Origin: Vitis vinifera
Taxonomy: Eukaryota > Streptophyta > Magnoliopsida > Vitales > Vitaceae
NCBI RefSeq assembly: GCF_030704535.1
Contig: NC_081818.1
Span: 28,662,001 to 28,726,000, forward strand
Direction: 5' to 3'
DNA length: 64,000 bases
In this document: piece after piece, positions 1-18,261 of the stretch
Layout: every line of letters starts with the position of its first letter
Numbering within the stretch: the first letter of the stretch is position 1
Made by a program: the position numbers and the translations under genes
Notes under the pieces: generated by a model
What the model was told of the DNA's origin: nothing
What the model saw: only the letters and a program-made list of their open reading frames with translations
Databases searched by the model: none

Positions 1-876
1 GATACTTTGATTGTGAGGAATTGTCAAATCAATGGCTAAAAAATATTTTCCTTAACAATTAAGCCACTAATTGACCTAAAAGCTTAATCTATTAGGTAAT
101 AATGGACCAACAATATATATTAAGTTGATTTTGGTTAAAGCCCTAACATGACTAACAGAAAAAAAACCAACCACAAGATTCTAGCCATCTTAAGATGAAG
201 GAGCATATGATTTGTGGGTCCCTCTCCTTGCCCACATAAATAACACATGCTAACCATAGTCCTACCCCTTTGCATAGGCTAATCAATGGTGAGAATCTTT
301 CCCCAGCTTCTTCCCAAGCAAGCAAAATTAAAAAAAAAAAAAAAAATTAAAATTAAAAGAAAAAACCTCGCCCTGGATGGAGCATTGGAGTGCCATGCTA
401 ACAACAAGAAAGAGAAGAAAGCCTAGGAGAGAGCACCAAAGAGAGAGACTTGATAAAAAATCTCCCCTTTTAGATGCCTGACATGAAAGAGTGTTTTCCT
501 TGTCCTCCCTAATACAACAGCTGTGAACCCAAGCCATGAAAGACACCACCTGCTCGAGCTCTCAATCATGGAAACTCTTGAAGAAACATTTATTAGGCAA
601 AGTAGTTTGTATTTATGAGACAACCAGAAGATCTTAGCATGGGCAACCATTTTTTTTTCCCTGGGTGGGGTTATGTTGGGAGGGAGGAAGGTAAAGGGAG
701 AGACAAATTAGAAATCCTAGGTGTAATAGATAATTGCCTAATGGTTAGTCAGACTCATGTGTGACTTCTTTGACACCTAGAATGGAAAAAACCTCAAAGA
801 AAATGCATAGGTTACTGAAAGATTTGCTCTGTCTGTCCACTTACTTTAATCTCTCTTAATGAAAATGGTTCTGCAG
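1..876 (+). other. Intron (3' part) of the PELP1-like gene
   Basis: No exon-like coding stretch was recognised here. The segment ends in a plausible 3' splice site (TTCTGCAG at 869-876) directly before the last exon of the PELP1-like gene, so I read it as intron sequence whose 5' part lies beyond the left edge. It contains an A-rich run near 328-365 and otherwise unremarkable AT-rich DNA. A small upstream exon could be hidden here; I could not find one. Confidence 0.55.
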
Positions 877-1679
877 GTAAGCAAGAAACCGGAACCAGGC
901 TTGCTGAATTCTGTACCCATGCTCTTTTGGCTTTGGAAGTGCTCATTCATCCTAGGGCTCTTCCACTGGAGGATTTCCCCACTGTTAATCGTAAATCCTT
1001 TGATAATGGAGCTAATCACAAATACCCAGAAAGTATGTACTCTGGTGGTCAGGACCTCAACACCCCATTTTCAAGGGGTCCATTGGGAATGGCACTTGGT
1101 GTTCCCAATCCAGATTATGATCTGTACGACAAGTGGCTGGGGAGCGACGATGAAATTGATATTCCAGTGACTGATCCCAGTAAGAATAGGAATAATGTTG
1201 ACGATGCTTCAGAAGCCTTTAGAGACCACCAGACAGAAAAGCTTCCTTCTGTGGATGGTGCATCCAGTCCAAAAGTTGCAAAGAAAATTGATCACAGGTC
1301 AGCAGCAACTGGTGCTGACATGAGGGAGGGAGGAACAGAGGAAGAAATTATGGTTGAGTCACACCAATTTCCAGAATCTATTTCTCAGGAAGAAAGCACA
1401 TTTCCTGCTGTTATCAGTGCATCAACAAGCACTAAAATAGAAATTGGGAAGGTTGCTTCAGACAGTGGTGCATTAGATCCTGGGGATAGTGAAATAGCAA
1501 CTGGCAATGATGTCTTAGTGGCTAAAGGTGATAGTTTTGCTATACAGGGAGAAAATGCTTCCACTGCAGTATCAAATTCTGAAAGAAGTAAAGGACTTGT
1601 GTCCGAATTGGACAATGAATCATCTATGGATTCATTTCCTGATATTGTGGATGCGGATCCAGATTCTGATTCAGAATGA
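877..1679 (+). CDS. PELP1/Rix1-like protein, C-terminal exon (partial gene)
   Basis: This is the last exon of a gene that starts outside the window. The exon opens in phase after the acceptor at 876 and encodes KQETGTRLAEFCTHALLALE, then VLIHPRALPLEDFP, a block I recognise from plant homologues of PELP1 (proline-, glutamate- and leucine-rich protein 1; Rix1 family, linked to pre-60S ribosome maturation in the nucleus). After this block comes a low-complexity, Ser/Asp/Glu-rich tail ending in PDIVDADPDSDSE and a TGA stop. An acidic tail is typical of the PELP1 family. About 267 residues are visible; the helical-repeat N-terminal body is missing because of the window edge. The open frame and conserved block argue for a functional gene. 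The family call is from memory of conserved sequence, not a search. Confidence 0.75.
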
Positions 1680-2879
1680 AGTGATAGTTCTAGTAATATA
1701 CTTAGAGCATGATATGACATGAAAAGGACTTAAAGATGTTATGGAGCTTCCCATTATTTAATGTAGTTCTCAAATCACAACTGAGCTGTGGCTCAATAGA
1801 ATGACTGAGAATAGAGGTTGGTAGTTGAAATCCACCAAGGTAGAATGGAACTTATTTATATGATGAAGTTGTAAAAAAACTGAAGTTTTTAGCCTATTTC
1901 TTGATTGGTTATGAGAAAGGGTAGTTTCTTTCTGTTTATCTTATATACTCAATGCAGTCTTTAAGCTGAAAACGGGTGCAAAGACAGGGTTTTCTGAGAT
2001 TTCCATTACTCAAAAGGCTAACCATGATACCTTCTTAGCTGGCCTAGATTATTTTTGACCATGTAGAAATAAAGCTCTACTGATATTGACTACACGGCAA
2101 TTACATGTTATCATGTAAGACCCCTGTGATACCGCAACCCTTCTTATTCTTCAAGACTCCATGGCATATTCTTCTTTTTTCCTAGATTTATTGATGTAAA
2201 TTATAGGTGGTCGGACTTGGTCTTCCGCAGAATAATAAACAGAACAAAGGAAGATGAGGGAAAGAAAATGGTTGATTGACAAGTGGGAAAAATGGGTGGA
2301 TGGTCAAAACAAGATATGTATAAGAACTTTACAACACGTATGAGAAAGGAAAATTATAAATGCATCCACTTAAGCTTGTTTTACATCCACCTTATTTACA
2401 CATCAACCTGAAAATGGAAAACTTATTATTACATCCTCATAATTTAAAAAATACCCAAAACATTTTTCTCATTATTCTCTCTCTAAACTCATCTTCTTCC
2501 ACCTTTTTCTGTGAATTTGTTTCTTCCAACCCACAAACTCTATTTACAATTCATTTTGCTTGAATTTTATTTGATGTTATAAAACTATTGTAGGTATGTC
2601 CATAACTTATTTATTTATTTATTTTTACATTTTGTTTCAATCCATATAACACAAAACATGAAAATCTTTTAAGGTTTATTTATATATAATTTTTGACAAA
2701 AAGCTTGTAGAAATAGTTGAAAAACAATTAAGAAGAATATGGATGTGATTTAAAAGTAAGAAATTATGAAAAATTGCAATTTCAAAGGAGGAAAAAAATT
2801 TGGAACCCTTGGTGTTCGAAGTTGGAAGGTCAGACATTTCAACTCTATTTGGTCCGAGAAAGTCGAGTATAGCTAAGAT
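1680..2879. other. 3' flank and intergenic DNA
   Basis: This spacer follows the PELP1-like stop. The first few hundred bases probably include the 3' UTR. The remainder is AT-rich with no coding stretch that looks conserved on either strand; short open frames around 2360-2563 lack any family signature. Confidence 0.6.
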
Positions 2880-3625
2880 GTTCGACCCTCTAATGCTAGA
2901 CATTTTCGCTATGTCCAACCCTCCAATGCTGGACATCTCAGCTATATTCGGCCCTTCAATATTAGACAAGATATAAATCAAGTTTTTTTTTTTTTAATAT
3001 AGTTTAATTTTACTAAATTTATTACACTTACAACTATGGAAGGTACATCTATACATATGAGGCTCATAGCATTAGCTAGGAGGCTACCCTCCAATGTTGG
3101 ACATCTCCGCTATATTCGGCCCTTCAATACTAGACAAGATAGAAATCAAGTTTTTTTTTTTTTTTTTCAATATAGTTTAATTTGACTAAATTTATCGTGC
3201 TTATGAGGTTGATAGCATTTGCTAGAAGGCTACCCTCCAATGTTGGACATTTTCACTATGTCCAGCCCTCAAATGCTGGACATCTCAACTACATTTGACC
3301 CTTCAATACCAGACAAGATAGAAATCAAGGTTTTTTTTTTTTAATATGGCTTAATTTGACTAAATTTATTATACTTACAACTATGGAAGGTACATCTATA
3401 CATATGAGGCTCATAGCATTTGCTAGGAGGTTACCCTCCAATGTTGGACATTTTTCTGGTTGTCCAACCCTTCAATGTTGGACATCTCAACTATATTCCG
3501 TCCTTCAATGCTAGACAAGATGGAAAATTTTTTTTTAAATATAGTTTAATTTGACTAAATTTACTATAGTTATAGCTATGGAAGGTACATCTGTACTTAT
3601 GAGGCTCATAGCATTAGTTAGGAGA
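2880..3625. repeat. Degenerate tandem repeat, about four copies of 140-205 bp
   Basis: A block containing TCCAATGTTGGACAT, a T-tract, AATATAGTTTAATTTGACTA and GAGGCTCATAGCATT recurs in the same order about four times. The GCTCATAGCATT landmark falls near 3062, 3415 and 3606, with a diverged version near 3207. Within each copy the short motif CAATG(C/T)TGGACAT is itself repeated two or three times. No reading frame is maintained across copies, so this looks like a non-coding satellite-like array rather than a repeat protein. Confidence 0.75.
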
Positions 3626-5342
3626 GGTCATGGCATCATGAACCCCTCTACTATCTCGGAGGAGCCTCATGACTAACCTCATAATGTGTAATCTAATGTG
3701 CAATTCGTTAAAGATGGTCTATTTGATACGATGGAGTTGATTGAGTTGACTAGCCATTTCCTTAGAGGGCTAGATAACATTTCATTACTTAGGAATTTTC
3801 TATTCCATATCACAACAATGATATGAATGTCATTTTGTGCATTATGATCGTTTTGCAAACATTTTCCATATTATATGCTCTTATTACTATAACCTTCTAT
3901 GCTTGCAACTTTTTTAACGGTCGTATGTAACCTAAACACTACCATGAATATTCAAAATGAAATCAACATCTAAATCATCATTCAACAATAACAATACAAT
4001 AGATCATATATCATCAATCAAATACTTTGTATCTTTCTTGCTTACATTATCATACGACATTAATAATACAATACATCATAAATTAGCGTCCAAATCAACA
4101 ATATCTTGTGTGATAACATTGCCAAAAATTAAACCACAAAACATTACAATGACTACTACATATGGAGTCGCCCAACCTTTAGCATAATAATATTGACTCC
4201 AATACCAACCACTCACAATAGGTGGTATTGGGGCTCTAGGTTGTATCATAACCCACAAATCAATTTTATGCACTAAATAACTTCATTAAGATTGATTAAG
4301 GAATTGGAAATAAAGTATATTAGTATTCATGATATTACCTCCACAAAATGATTGTTGTTAACAAAACCAATTGATATAATTTTTTGTTCAAGTATAGAGA
4401 ATGATGTTGATAGAAGAGGCAGGAACATTGGGCATTGTTGCATTGATATGTGGACAAGCATAACATTATATTTAGAAGCTACGATATGGCCCATATTGGG
4501 CATAGTCATTCATCTCTCATGATCGGAGTTTCTAATATAGACACATCATCTTGTATTAAAATTTTAATTCAATTAATTTTTTCAATAAAAAATTGTTGTT
4601 TAGTTGTACAAAATCAAACACTTTTATAGATGTCCAACATTATATAATCAAACATTTTAAAGATGTTTGAAGGTATATAGCCAAACACCCTTAAGGGTAT
4701 GCTAAAATATATAGTCGAACACCCTTAAAAAGTGTCTAAGTATATGATGGAACACCCTTAAAACTATTCGGAGGTAGAAGGCCAAACAAATATAAAATGT
4801 TTGGTTTTGAAACTTTGAATGATATCCGTAACTCCTCTTTTCTTCCAACCTAAAAAATAGTGATAAAAATGTTGAAAAAATAATTATAAAATCTATACTT
4901 GTGGACTTGTAACATCATTGGATATGGTTATTTGATTATCCAATTAGTGAGTAGCACAACTCTATTTGGTTAGGATTATGAAGAGATTAGAAGAGGAAGA
5001 ATAGAGAAAGGAGAGAAATATTTGTATTTTTGTGTTGAAGGGTAGTTTGGAGATTTTGTTAGGGGATATTTATATCTTACAAGATATCATTAAAAGGGTG
5101 AATGCAATAGAAAGTTTGAGTGAACACATTTATAATTTCCCTTTAAGAAATTAACAAATTTCACCCCGATATATTAGATGAGACGGGGCAATTACTATTT
5201 GCAAAAGGCGGAAGGCAAGCTCCCTAATCTCCTTAATAATTTACTTGATTTCTTTGTACGGACTTTCTCATCTCCTACTTGAGGTCGGAGCAGGAAAATG
5301 CCTCATGGCTGCTTCTGAGAAGTGAGCCAACAGGGCCTAAAC
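3626..5342. other. Intergenic DNA with a short imperfect repeat near 4660-4770
   Basis: AT-rich spacer without a supported gene. Near 4660-4770 a motif close to AACACCCTTAA recurs about three times at roughly 50-bp spacing, a small local duplication. Short open frames at 3957-4273 overlap each other on opposite strands and show no family signature. Confidence 0.5.
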
Positions 5343-5504
5343 TTACACCGCTTTTTCCTTCTCTTTCCTCTCACTTTTTTTTTTTTCCCCTGAAACCCTA
5401 GTCGGTGTCTGATCGATGACGATTCTATCCGACTGATCTGTTTTCCGGCAAGATTCCTCGTTCGCCGGCGAATCTGTCTGCGTCGCTGACTGGTAGCAGA
5501 AAAG
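5343..5504 (+). promoter_or_regulatory. 5' UTR/core promoter of PP2A gene with telo-box
   Basis: The stretch before the PP2A start codon is CT-rich (pyrimidine tract at about 5351-5389) and is followed by AAACCCTAG at 5393-5401, a telo-box-like motif. CT-rich tracts plus a telo-box are common around transcription starts of plant housekeeping genes. The exact start site cannot be read from sequence. Confidence 0.45.
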
Positions 5505-12789
<7,285 letters not shown>

Positions 12790-14677
12790 TCTCTATATCA
12801 TTTTTCAGTCGCTCGTTTATTTCTTTTCCGCAGTTGTGTTGCTGTAGATTTGACTGGAGAGGATCATTATCATAATGACCACCGCGGCCACCATTCTTTC
12901 ATGTCGAGCTGTTTCTTCTGCTGCTTTCTTGACAGGCTCTATAGGATTTCTTGTGAAGGGCTTTACTGAACTTACGTATTCTGTATTGTTAGGAAGAAGC
13001 AGAAATAACAAAGGTATCTCTTGTTTTTATGTTTCTACATTTTTCTTGGGCTTGAATGGATCCGCGCAATGGGTGCTGTTCCTGCGGTTCATTCTCCTGC
13101 TAAGGATTTTCTTGTAAACGTGTGTTTCTCACTATTTTTATGAAATTGGAGTGGAGGATGGAGAGATTGAAGCTCATTATTGCTACTCCAATCCTCAATG
13201 CCGCCTTTCCTTTGCACACCCCACCACCCCCGAAACAAGGGAATAGAACCCATGAAGTAAAATAACACATTCCTCTCCTTATGAGTAGTCTTTTTTGTTT
13301 TCAAAATCTAGAAGATAAAAATTCCAGTCATGTATCAGCTGGAAATTGGAATATTGGCTAGTGAAATCGGTATACCAAAGGTGGAAATGGATATATTCAG
13401 TAACACAAGGGGTGAAGGAAAACTCAAAGCCAAAGAAAGAAAGGCTTGTTTGCATATGTTTTTGAAAATACTTCTCAAAAAATAATATTTTAAAATAATT
13501 TTTAAAAATAGTTTTATAATGATTTATAAAATAAAATTCTTTTTGAGAATTTGAATTATTTTTAGTATGCTTTTTACATTTTCAAATATTTCTCACAAAC
13601 AACTTTTATTTGTAATGTTTCATTTTCAATCATTTTTAAAACACTCAATTTTTTATATTTATACAATTTCTTCAGCCAATAGAAAACAAATGAAGATAGC
13701 TTAAAATAATTGAAGTATGTTTTTAAAAACAACTTATTTTTAAAATAGGTTTTTAGAAAACTATCTTTTTTAATCAAAAATTGAGACTTGTTTTCAAGTC
13801 TTAAAAAAATAGTTTTTTTTAAATAAGAAAATAATTTTTAAACAATTTCGAACAGGTCCAAGTCTCCTCTAGATTCTTGGAGTCTGGGAAATTCGTCTTT
13901 TCTTGCACAATTTCCAAAAGTATGCGCGAAGGACTAGAAGGCTTTGCATTTGGATTTTAAATTATTGGCCTTCTAATCCTCCAGATCAAACATCCTTCAC
14001 CCATTCACCCCACTAAATCCAAAATAAGGAAATGGGGCCTCAACTCTCAAAATTAAAGAAACGTGTGACAACAAGACTCTCTATCACGCGTCTCTCCTAG
14101 GTGTTAAAAAGTATAGGGTTGGTCCATGTATATATAGGGAAATGATATGTTGGTCATTTCATTGGGAAGAATGGATACTCTCAAGGATCTTTCATGATCA
14201 TATACTCATCATCACAAAGGGGTTGCAGTCAATGGTGGCACCATCAACAGCAGCAGTAGCAGCATTAAGAATGGTGAGCGTGCTGAAACATGGAAGCCAG
14301 TGGGCCCAAAGTGGAAGATCACCACATTTTGCAGAGCAGAAGCAAAATATAATAACACAACACCCACTGCTTCTGTGGTAGTGCTTAAATGCAAAATTTC
14401 TAAAGGCTACAAAGGGAGGAGCATATTACAAACATGAAGGAGTCTCGGAGCCCAGAGGGTTGGGTTGTTTCCTGAAACGCTTAAAAACTACATATAAAGA
14501 TGTTTTTTTATTGTATCATACAGCTAAATCCGACAAAATGGGAAAATGTTTTAATGGAATCACAACATTTACATCAAAAGCCTTCAAGAACTTACCATGA
14601 AATGCAGAAACTTGATATGGTTGTGTTTTGATTTGAATCATTTAGAATGCTCTGCCTCTCCCATTCCTGCTTCAAAG
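12790..14677. other. Spacer between convergent PP2A and BIR-like genes
   Basis: The first part is probably the PP2A 3' UTR and the last part the 3' UTR of the minus-strand receptor gene. A possible MITE lies at 13443-13859. Open frames in 12817-13304 and 14142-14394 overlap on both strands and have no signature of a protein family. Confidence 0.55.
13443..13859. mobile_element. Possible AT-rich MITE
   Basis: The left edge GGCTTGTTTGCATATG and the right edge CGAACAGGTCC are approximate inverted copies (right end reversed: GGACCTGTTCG). The interior is dominated by TTTTAAAA-type sequence with local palindromes. The ends resemble those of the element at 24734-25409. No clear target duplication was found. 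Confidence 0.4.
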
Positions 14678-16519
14678 CTACGCTTGATTATCATGATCTT
14701 GCTTCCCAAAAATCAGAGGAAATTCATCATAGTGTTCAGAGAAACCATGGTGGTCTCCCATGCTCTTCAATGATTCAAAAGCCTGGTACATGGACAACCT
14801 GTCCTTCGGCCTAGGACCCAGACAGTTGCATGCAATTTTCAGAAACTGCAGAATTTCTTCGTCGTGGCCCTTTCCGCAGAGAGCCTCATCGATTACATCC
14901 TTGTTTCGGCCAGAGCCACAGAGCTGATTTACCCACTCCACTAAATTGCCCTTGAATCCTTCTTCAGCATTAGTGACTTCAAGGGGCTTCTGCCCAGTCA
15001 CCAATTCCAGAAGCACAACCCCAAATCCATATACATCTCCTTTCAGTGAAGCAACCATTGTGCTCGAGTACTCTGGAGCAACATAACCAAATTCTCCCAA
15101 TCCTCCATTGACAAAACTACTCCCATTGGAGTCAGAAGTTGCCATGAGCCTGGCCAATCCAAAATCCACTATCCTAGCATCAAAGTCATCATCAATGAGA
15201 ATCACATTCGAGCTTATGTTTTCATGCAGGAGTGGTGGTTGGCAGCCATGGTGAAGCCAAGCAAGACCTCTGGCAGCCCCCAAACCAATCCTGAATCTAG
15301 TTGCCCAATCCATTGGGGTACCATTTCCATGCAACAGAGAATACAGAGTCCCGTTAGACATGTACTTATAAACCAAAAGCTTCTCTTCTTCCACAGCACA
15401 AAATCCCAAAAGGGGTGCCAAATTCGGGTGCCTGAACTGCCCTAATCGATTCATCTCGGATCGAAACTGCTTCTCACCCAGATTGCAGGTGTTGAGCCTC
15501 TTGATTGCCAGTGCAGATCCATCAGGAAGAATTGCCTTGTAACTAGTCCCTGTCCTGGTTGAGTTAATGATATTCTCAGGGTGGAAATTGTTGGTAGCTG
15601 CCATCAAATCCGCTAACTTGACTTTAACAATCGGTTTCTGAAATAATGTGACTTGAACAAGCTTGTGAGCCCTCAACCTCTCAGTCCAGCTGCTATGATC
15701 ATCTCTTCCAATTCCATATCTCCTCTTTCTCTGCCCCCTCAGCCTTGCAAAGAACCACCACCATAACCCGAATCCTAACAACAAGGACGCGGCTGCACCA
15801 AAAACCCCAGCTGCAATTATGATTGCAAGACTCTTCTTATTCAACCCCCCACACTTGGATCCAAGAGGCCTACCACAAAGTCCACTGTTCCCATCAAAAC
15901 CCGCCTTATCAAATTTCCCAAAAGCTGAAGGAATTGTACCAGTGAGACGATTATTTGCCACAGAAAACTTCTTCAGGCGACCCAAACTTGATAATTGGGA
16001 CGGAATTATACCAGACAATTGATTATCCGCCAGTAAAAGACTATTCAAGAAAGAGCAATTTGCAAGGTCGGGTGGGATCGTGCCGGAAAGATCATTATTA
16101 GACAGATCCAGGGTTACTAAATAAGGTAGCCATGTACAAATTTGAGAAGGGATGTTACCATAGAGACGGTTACCTGATAGATCCAAAGTTTGCATACTCT
16201 GACAGTACTCCAAGGGTTTAGGGATCTCCCCAGATAGTTTCATGTCAGGTAGTTCGAGGCCGAATATACGATTCTCACGGTCATTCCAGCATGCAACCCC
16301 CACAAATTTGCATAAAGACCCTACTGAAATGTTTGAAAAAGACCATGAGCTGAGCTTACCTTGAGGGTCGCTGAGAGATTCCTTCACACCCCGCAAACAC
16401 TTGACATCGTCTTCGGCAACTGCTGCTGAGAACAGAGCAACACAACACAATATTACTATGGTTAACAGAACCAAGCTACACCCTTGGATATGGCCTCTTA
16501 GATCCTCTGAAAGTTTCAT
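14678..16519 (-). CDS. BIR2-like LRR receptor pseudokinase
   Basis: A single-exon gene of 613 residues. In order: N-terminal hydrophobic signal sequence (about 12-35), LRR N-terminal cap with a CKFVGVACW motif (70-78), about five short LRRs (about 85-200), a transmembrane helix (about 230-257), a basic juxtamembrane part, and a kinase-like domain (about 300-590). The family is the BAK1-interacting receptor-like kinases, which hold BAK1/SERK co-receptors off immune and brassinosteroid receptors at the plasma membrane. The kinase looks catalytically dead: the glycine loop reads NSTRTGTSYKA (319-329) and HRD is replaced by HEN (432-434), while the ATP lysine (K340) and DFG (452-454) remain. Reduced catalysis is a known trait of BIR2/BIR3. 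LFQKPIVKVKLADLMAATNN and GLGAARGLAWLHHGC are close to Arabidopsis BIR2 as I recall it. No introns or frame breaks. Confidence 0.93.
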   Translation of the reverse strand: MKLSEDLRGHIQGCSLVLLTIVILCCVALFSAAVAEDDVKCLRGVKESLSDPQGKLSSWSFSNISVGSLCKFVGVACWNDRENRIFGLELPDMKLSGEIPKPLEYCQSMQTLDLSGNRLYGNIPSQICTWLPYLVTLDLSNNDLSGTIPPDLANCSFLNSLLLADNQLSGIIPSQLSSLGRLKKFSVANNRLTGTIPSAFGKFDKAGFDGNSGLCGRPLGSKCGGLNKKSLAIIIAAGVFGAAASLLLGFGLWWWFFARLRGQRKRRYGIGRDDHSSWTERLRAHKLVQVTLFQKPIVKVKLADLMAATNNFHPENIINSTRTGTSYKAILPDGSALAIKRLNTCNLGEKQFRSEMNRLGQFRHPNLAPLLGFCAVEEEKLLVYKYMSNGTLYSLLHGNGTPMDWATRFRIGLGAARGLAWLHHGCQPPLLHENISSNVILIDDDFDARIVDFGLARLMATSDSNGSSFVNGGLGEFGYVAPEYSSTMVASLKGDVYGFGVVLLELVTGQKPLEVTNAEEGFKGNLVEWVNQLCGSGRNKDVIDEALCGKGHDEEILQFLKIACNCLGPRPKDRLSMYQAFESLKSMGDHHGFSEHYDEFPLIFGKQDHDNQA

Positions 16520-16850
16520 GGTGAAACAGAACAGAGGCCCAAAAAAAAAAAAAAGAGGGAGGGGGCGCTGGGTTCTTCTTCTGTATTTTTAGAGTTGGGG
16601 ACCTGGGGTTAGGAATATTAGCTCAAGACAATGGTGAGAAGAGCAGTCTGGAGACGACCATTGACTTTGTTTGGTACATTTGAAACTACCAGACAATTGC
16701 TCAGAGAGAGAGATGGATTATTGTGACTTTTCCTTGTGGGTGTGTGGCGACGAATTCAATGGTGAGTGTGTGCTTGATGATTACAGACAGATTCTTTGAC
16801 TAAGGATGGATTGTTTAAAGGGTTTAATTAAGGGTTTTTTGACCACAAAC
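16520..16850 (-). promoter_or_regulatory. Upstream region of the BIR-like gene with W-box cores
   Basis: This is the 5' flank of the minus-strand receptor gene. Three TTGAC(C/T) W-box cores lie on the plus strand at 16661-16666, 16796-16801 and 16839-16844, about 140-325 bp upstream of the start codon. W-boxes bind WRKY factors and are frequent in immunity-related promoters. The motif is short, so three in about 330 bp is suggestive, not proof. Confidence 0.4.
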
Positions 16851-17695
16851 TTTTGGTAAGGTCCACCAAGAATGGCCTGTTGGACTCGGCACTATAAATT
16901 AAATGGTCCTCTTTATTTTATTAGTCGTCAGTCAATCTGTTTTTTCTGTCCATTTTTGTTTACTTATTTATTTTTATCCAGAAGGATTTGCCCTTTATAT
17001 GGGATCAATGGGGAGTTTGGGGAATTGGGGCCTCTGCCCAATTTACCAAGGTGCCACTAATTTGTGGGGTTACATGCTGAACTCCACTATATGGGTTTGG
17101 GTCCCTTTTCTTTTTTTCTTTTTCTTTTTTTCTTCTTTTTCCCTTTTTTGTTGTTGTTGTTGTTGCCGTGATGTCCTTGAGAAATCCCTCGTTCGTTGGA
17201 TCATATTTGAAGGAAACCTGAAGCTTATTCAAAATTGTGATGTCTTTTTGTATGGAATTGTGTTTCAGGTAAGGCCGAATTGGTCAAACAATTTTCAAAA
17301 CTGTGGTAATCTTGCAAAGATTTTATATATATAACCTAGATATCATGGAATCTTTGAACCGGGTTTAACTACATTCCTGTTTGACTCAGTACTGGTTTAA
17401 CTGCAATTTTCTATACCTCGACTGGCCATTCAATAAAAGACAATGGAAAATGATACTTTTTAGAACATTTCTGAGATATTTCTTCTTTAAACACAAATAC
17501 ACCACAACCATCCACTGAGTGCTGATATTGATTATTTACCCTTGGTTTTTGAAAAATTTCACGAAAATTGCAAAGAAAAAATAAAATTAATATATTATTT
17601 TTATTTACTTTTTCTTTCATATCTTTTATGATTAACCAGACGTGAAAAAAATCATTTTATTTGTATTGCTTTGTCCTTTCCTTATTATTTAACAT
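16851..17695. other. Intergenic spacer
   Basis: AT-rich DNA with a T/C-rich run at about 17106-17165 that ends in a short GTT microsatellite. No gene or element boundary could be supported. Confidence 0.55.
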
Positions 17696-18261
17696 AGCTT
17701 TTTCGTACGCTCAAGCTCGACTCGAGTACTCAAGACTGGGCTTACAACTAGTCCATGAGTCCGATCGGCCCACCAGCTGGTCCTCACAGTTCCAGTCCGC
17801 CGCGTAGGTGGGCTCCGGCATGATCCGTAGGCCTGTGGGGTCATATTGGGCCAGGATTCGTAGGCCCATTCCTTCAGCAAGGGCCGACGCGTAGAAATTC
17901 TAGCCTGGGCCCATCCAACCAACGACCAAAACACGTGGCGTCGTCGCCGTTTGAAAATTTAAAAATTGAAAATGATTCCATAACCGCGCGTTACCACAAA
18001 GTACCGACCATATAATAAAAGGTTCCATACGTGGACCCAACTGAATAAAACGACGACGTTTCAACCCATCAAGACGGTGTCGTTTCCACTTACGCTCCCA
18101 ATCCAACCGCCTTGTCGATGGACAATCTCGCAACCGGTTAGTTGAAACTTGAAACAGCAATTTCGTAGTTCAGACTCAAAAGTAGGGACAAAACGGTAAT
18201 AACGAAAGAAATTTCAGTTCATAACAGACAAAGCCAGGAGAACAGCAGTCTCCCACCTGCA
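17696..18261 (+). promoter_or_regulatory. Promoter region with site II (GGCCCA/TGGGCC) motifs
   Basis: GC content rises sharply compared with the flanks. Site II-type motifs occur at 17767-17772 (GGCCCA), 17847-17852 (TGGGCC), 17863-17868 (GGCCCA) and 17906-17913 (TGGGCCCA). These lie about 350-500 bp upstream of the start codon at 18262. Such TCP-binding motifs are typical of genes expressed in dividing cells. Open frames on the minus strand here are long only because of the base composition; none resembles a known protein. Confidence 0.5.

Noticed and set aside
17689-18160. Two minus-strand open frames of 81 and 86 codons
   Set aside because: They lie in a GC-rich promoter region, have no conserved motif and overlap site II elements.
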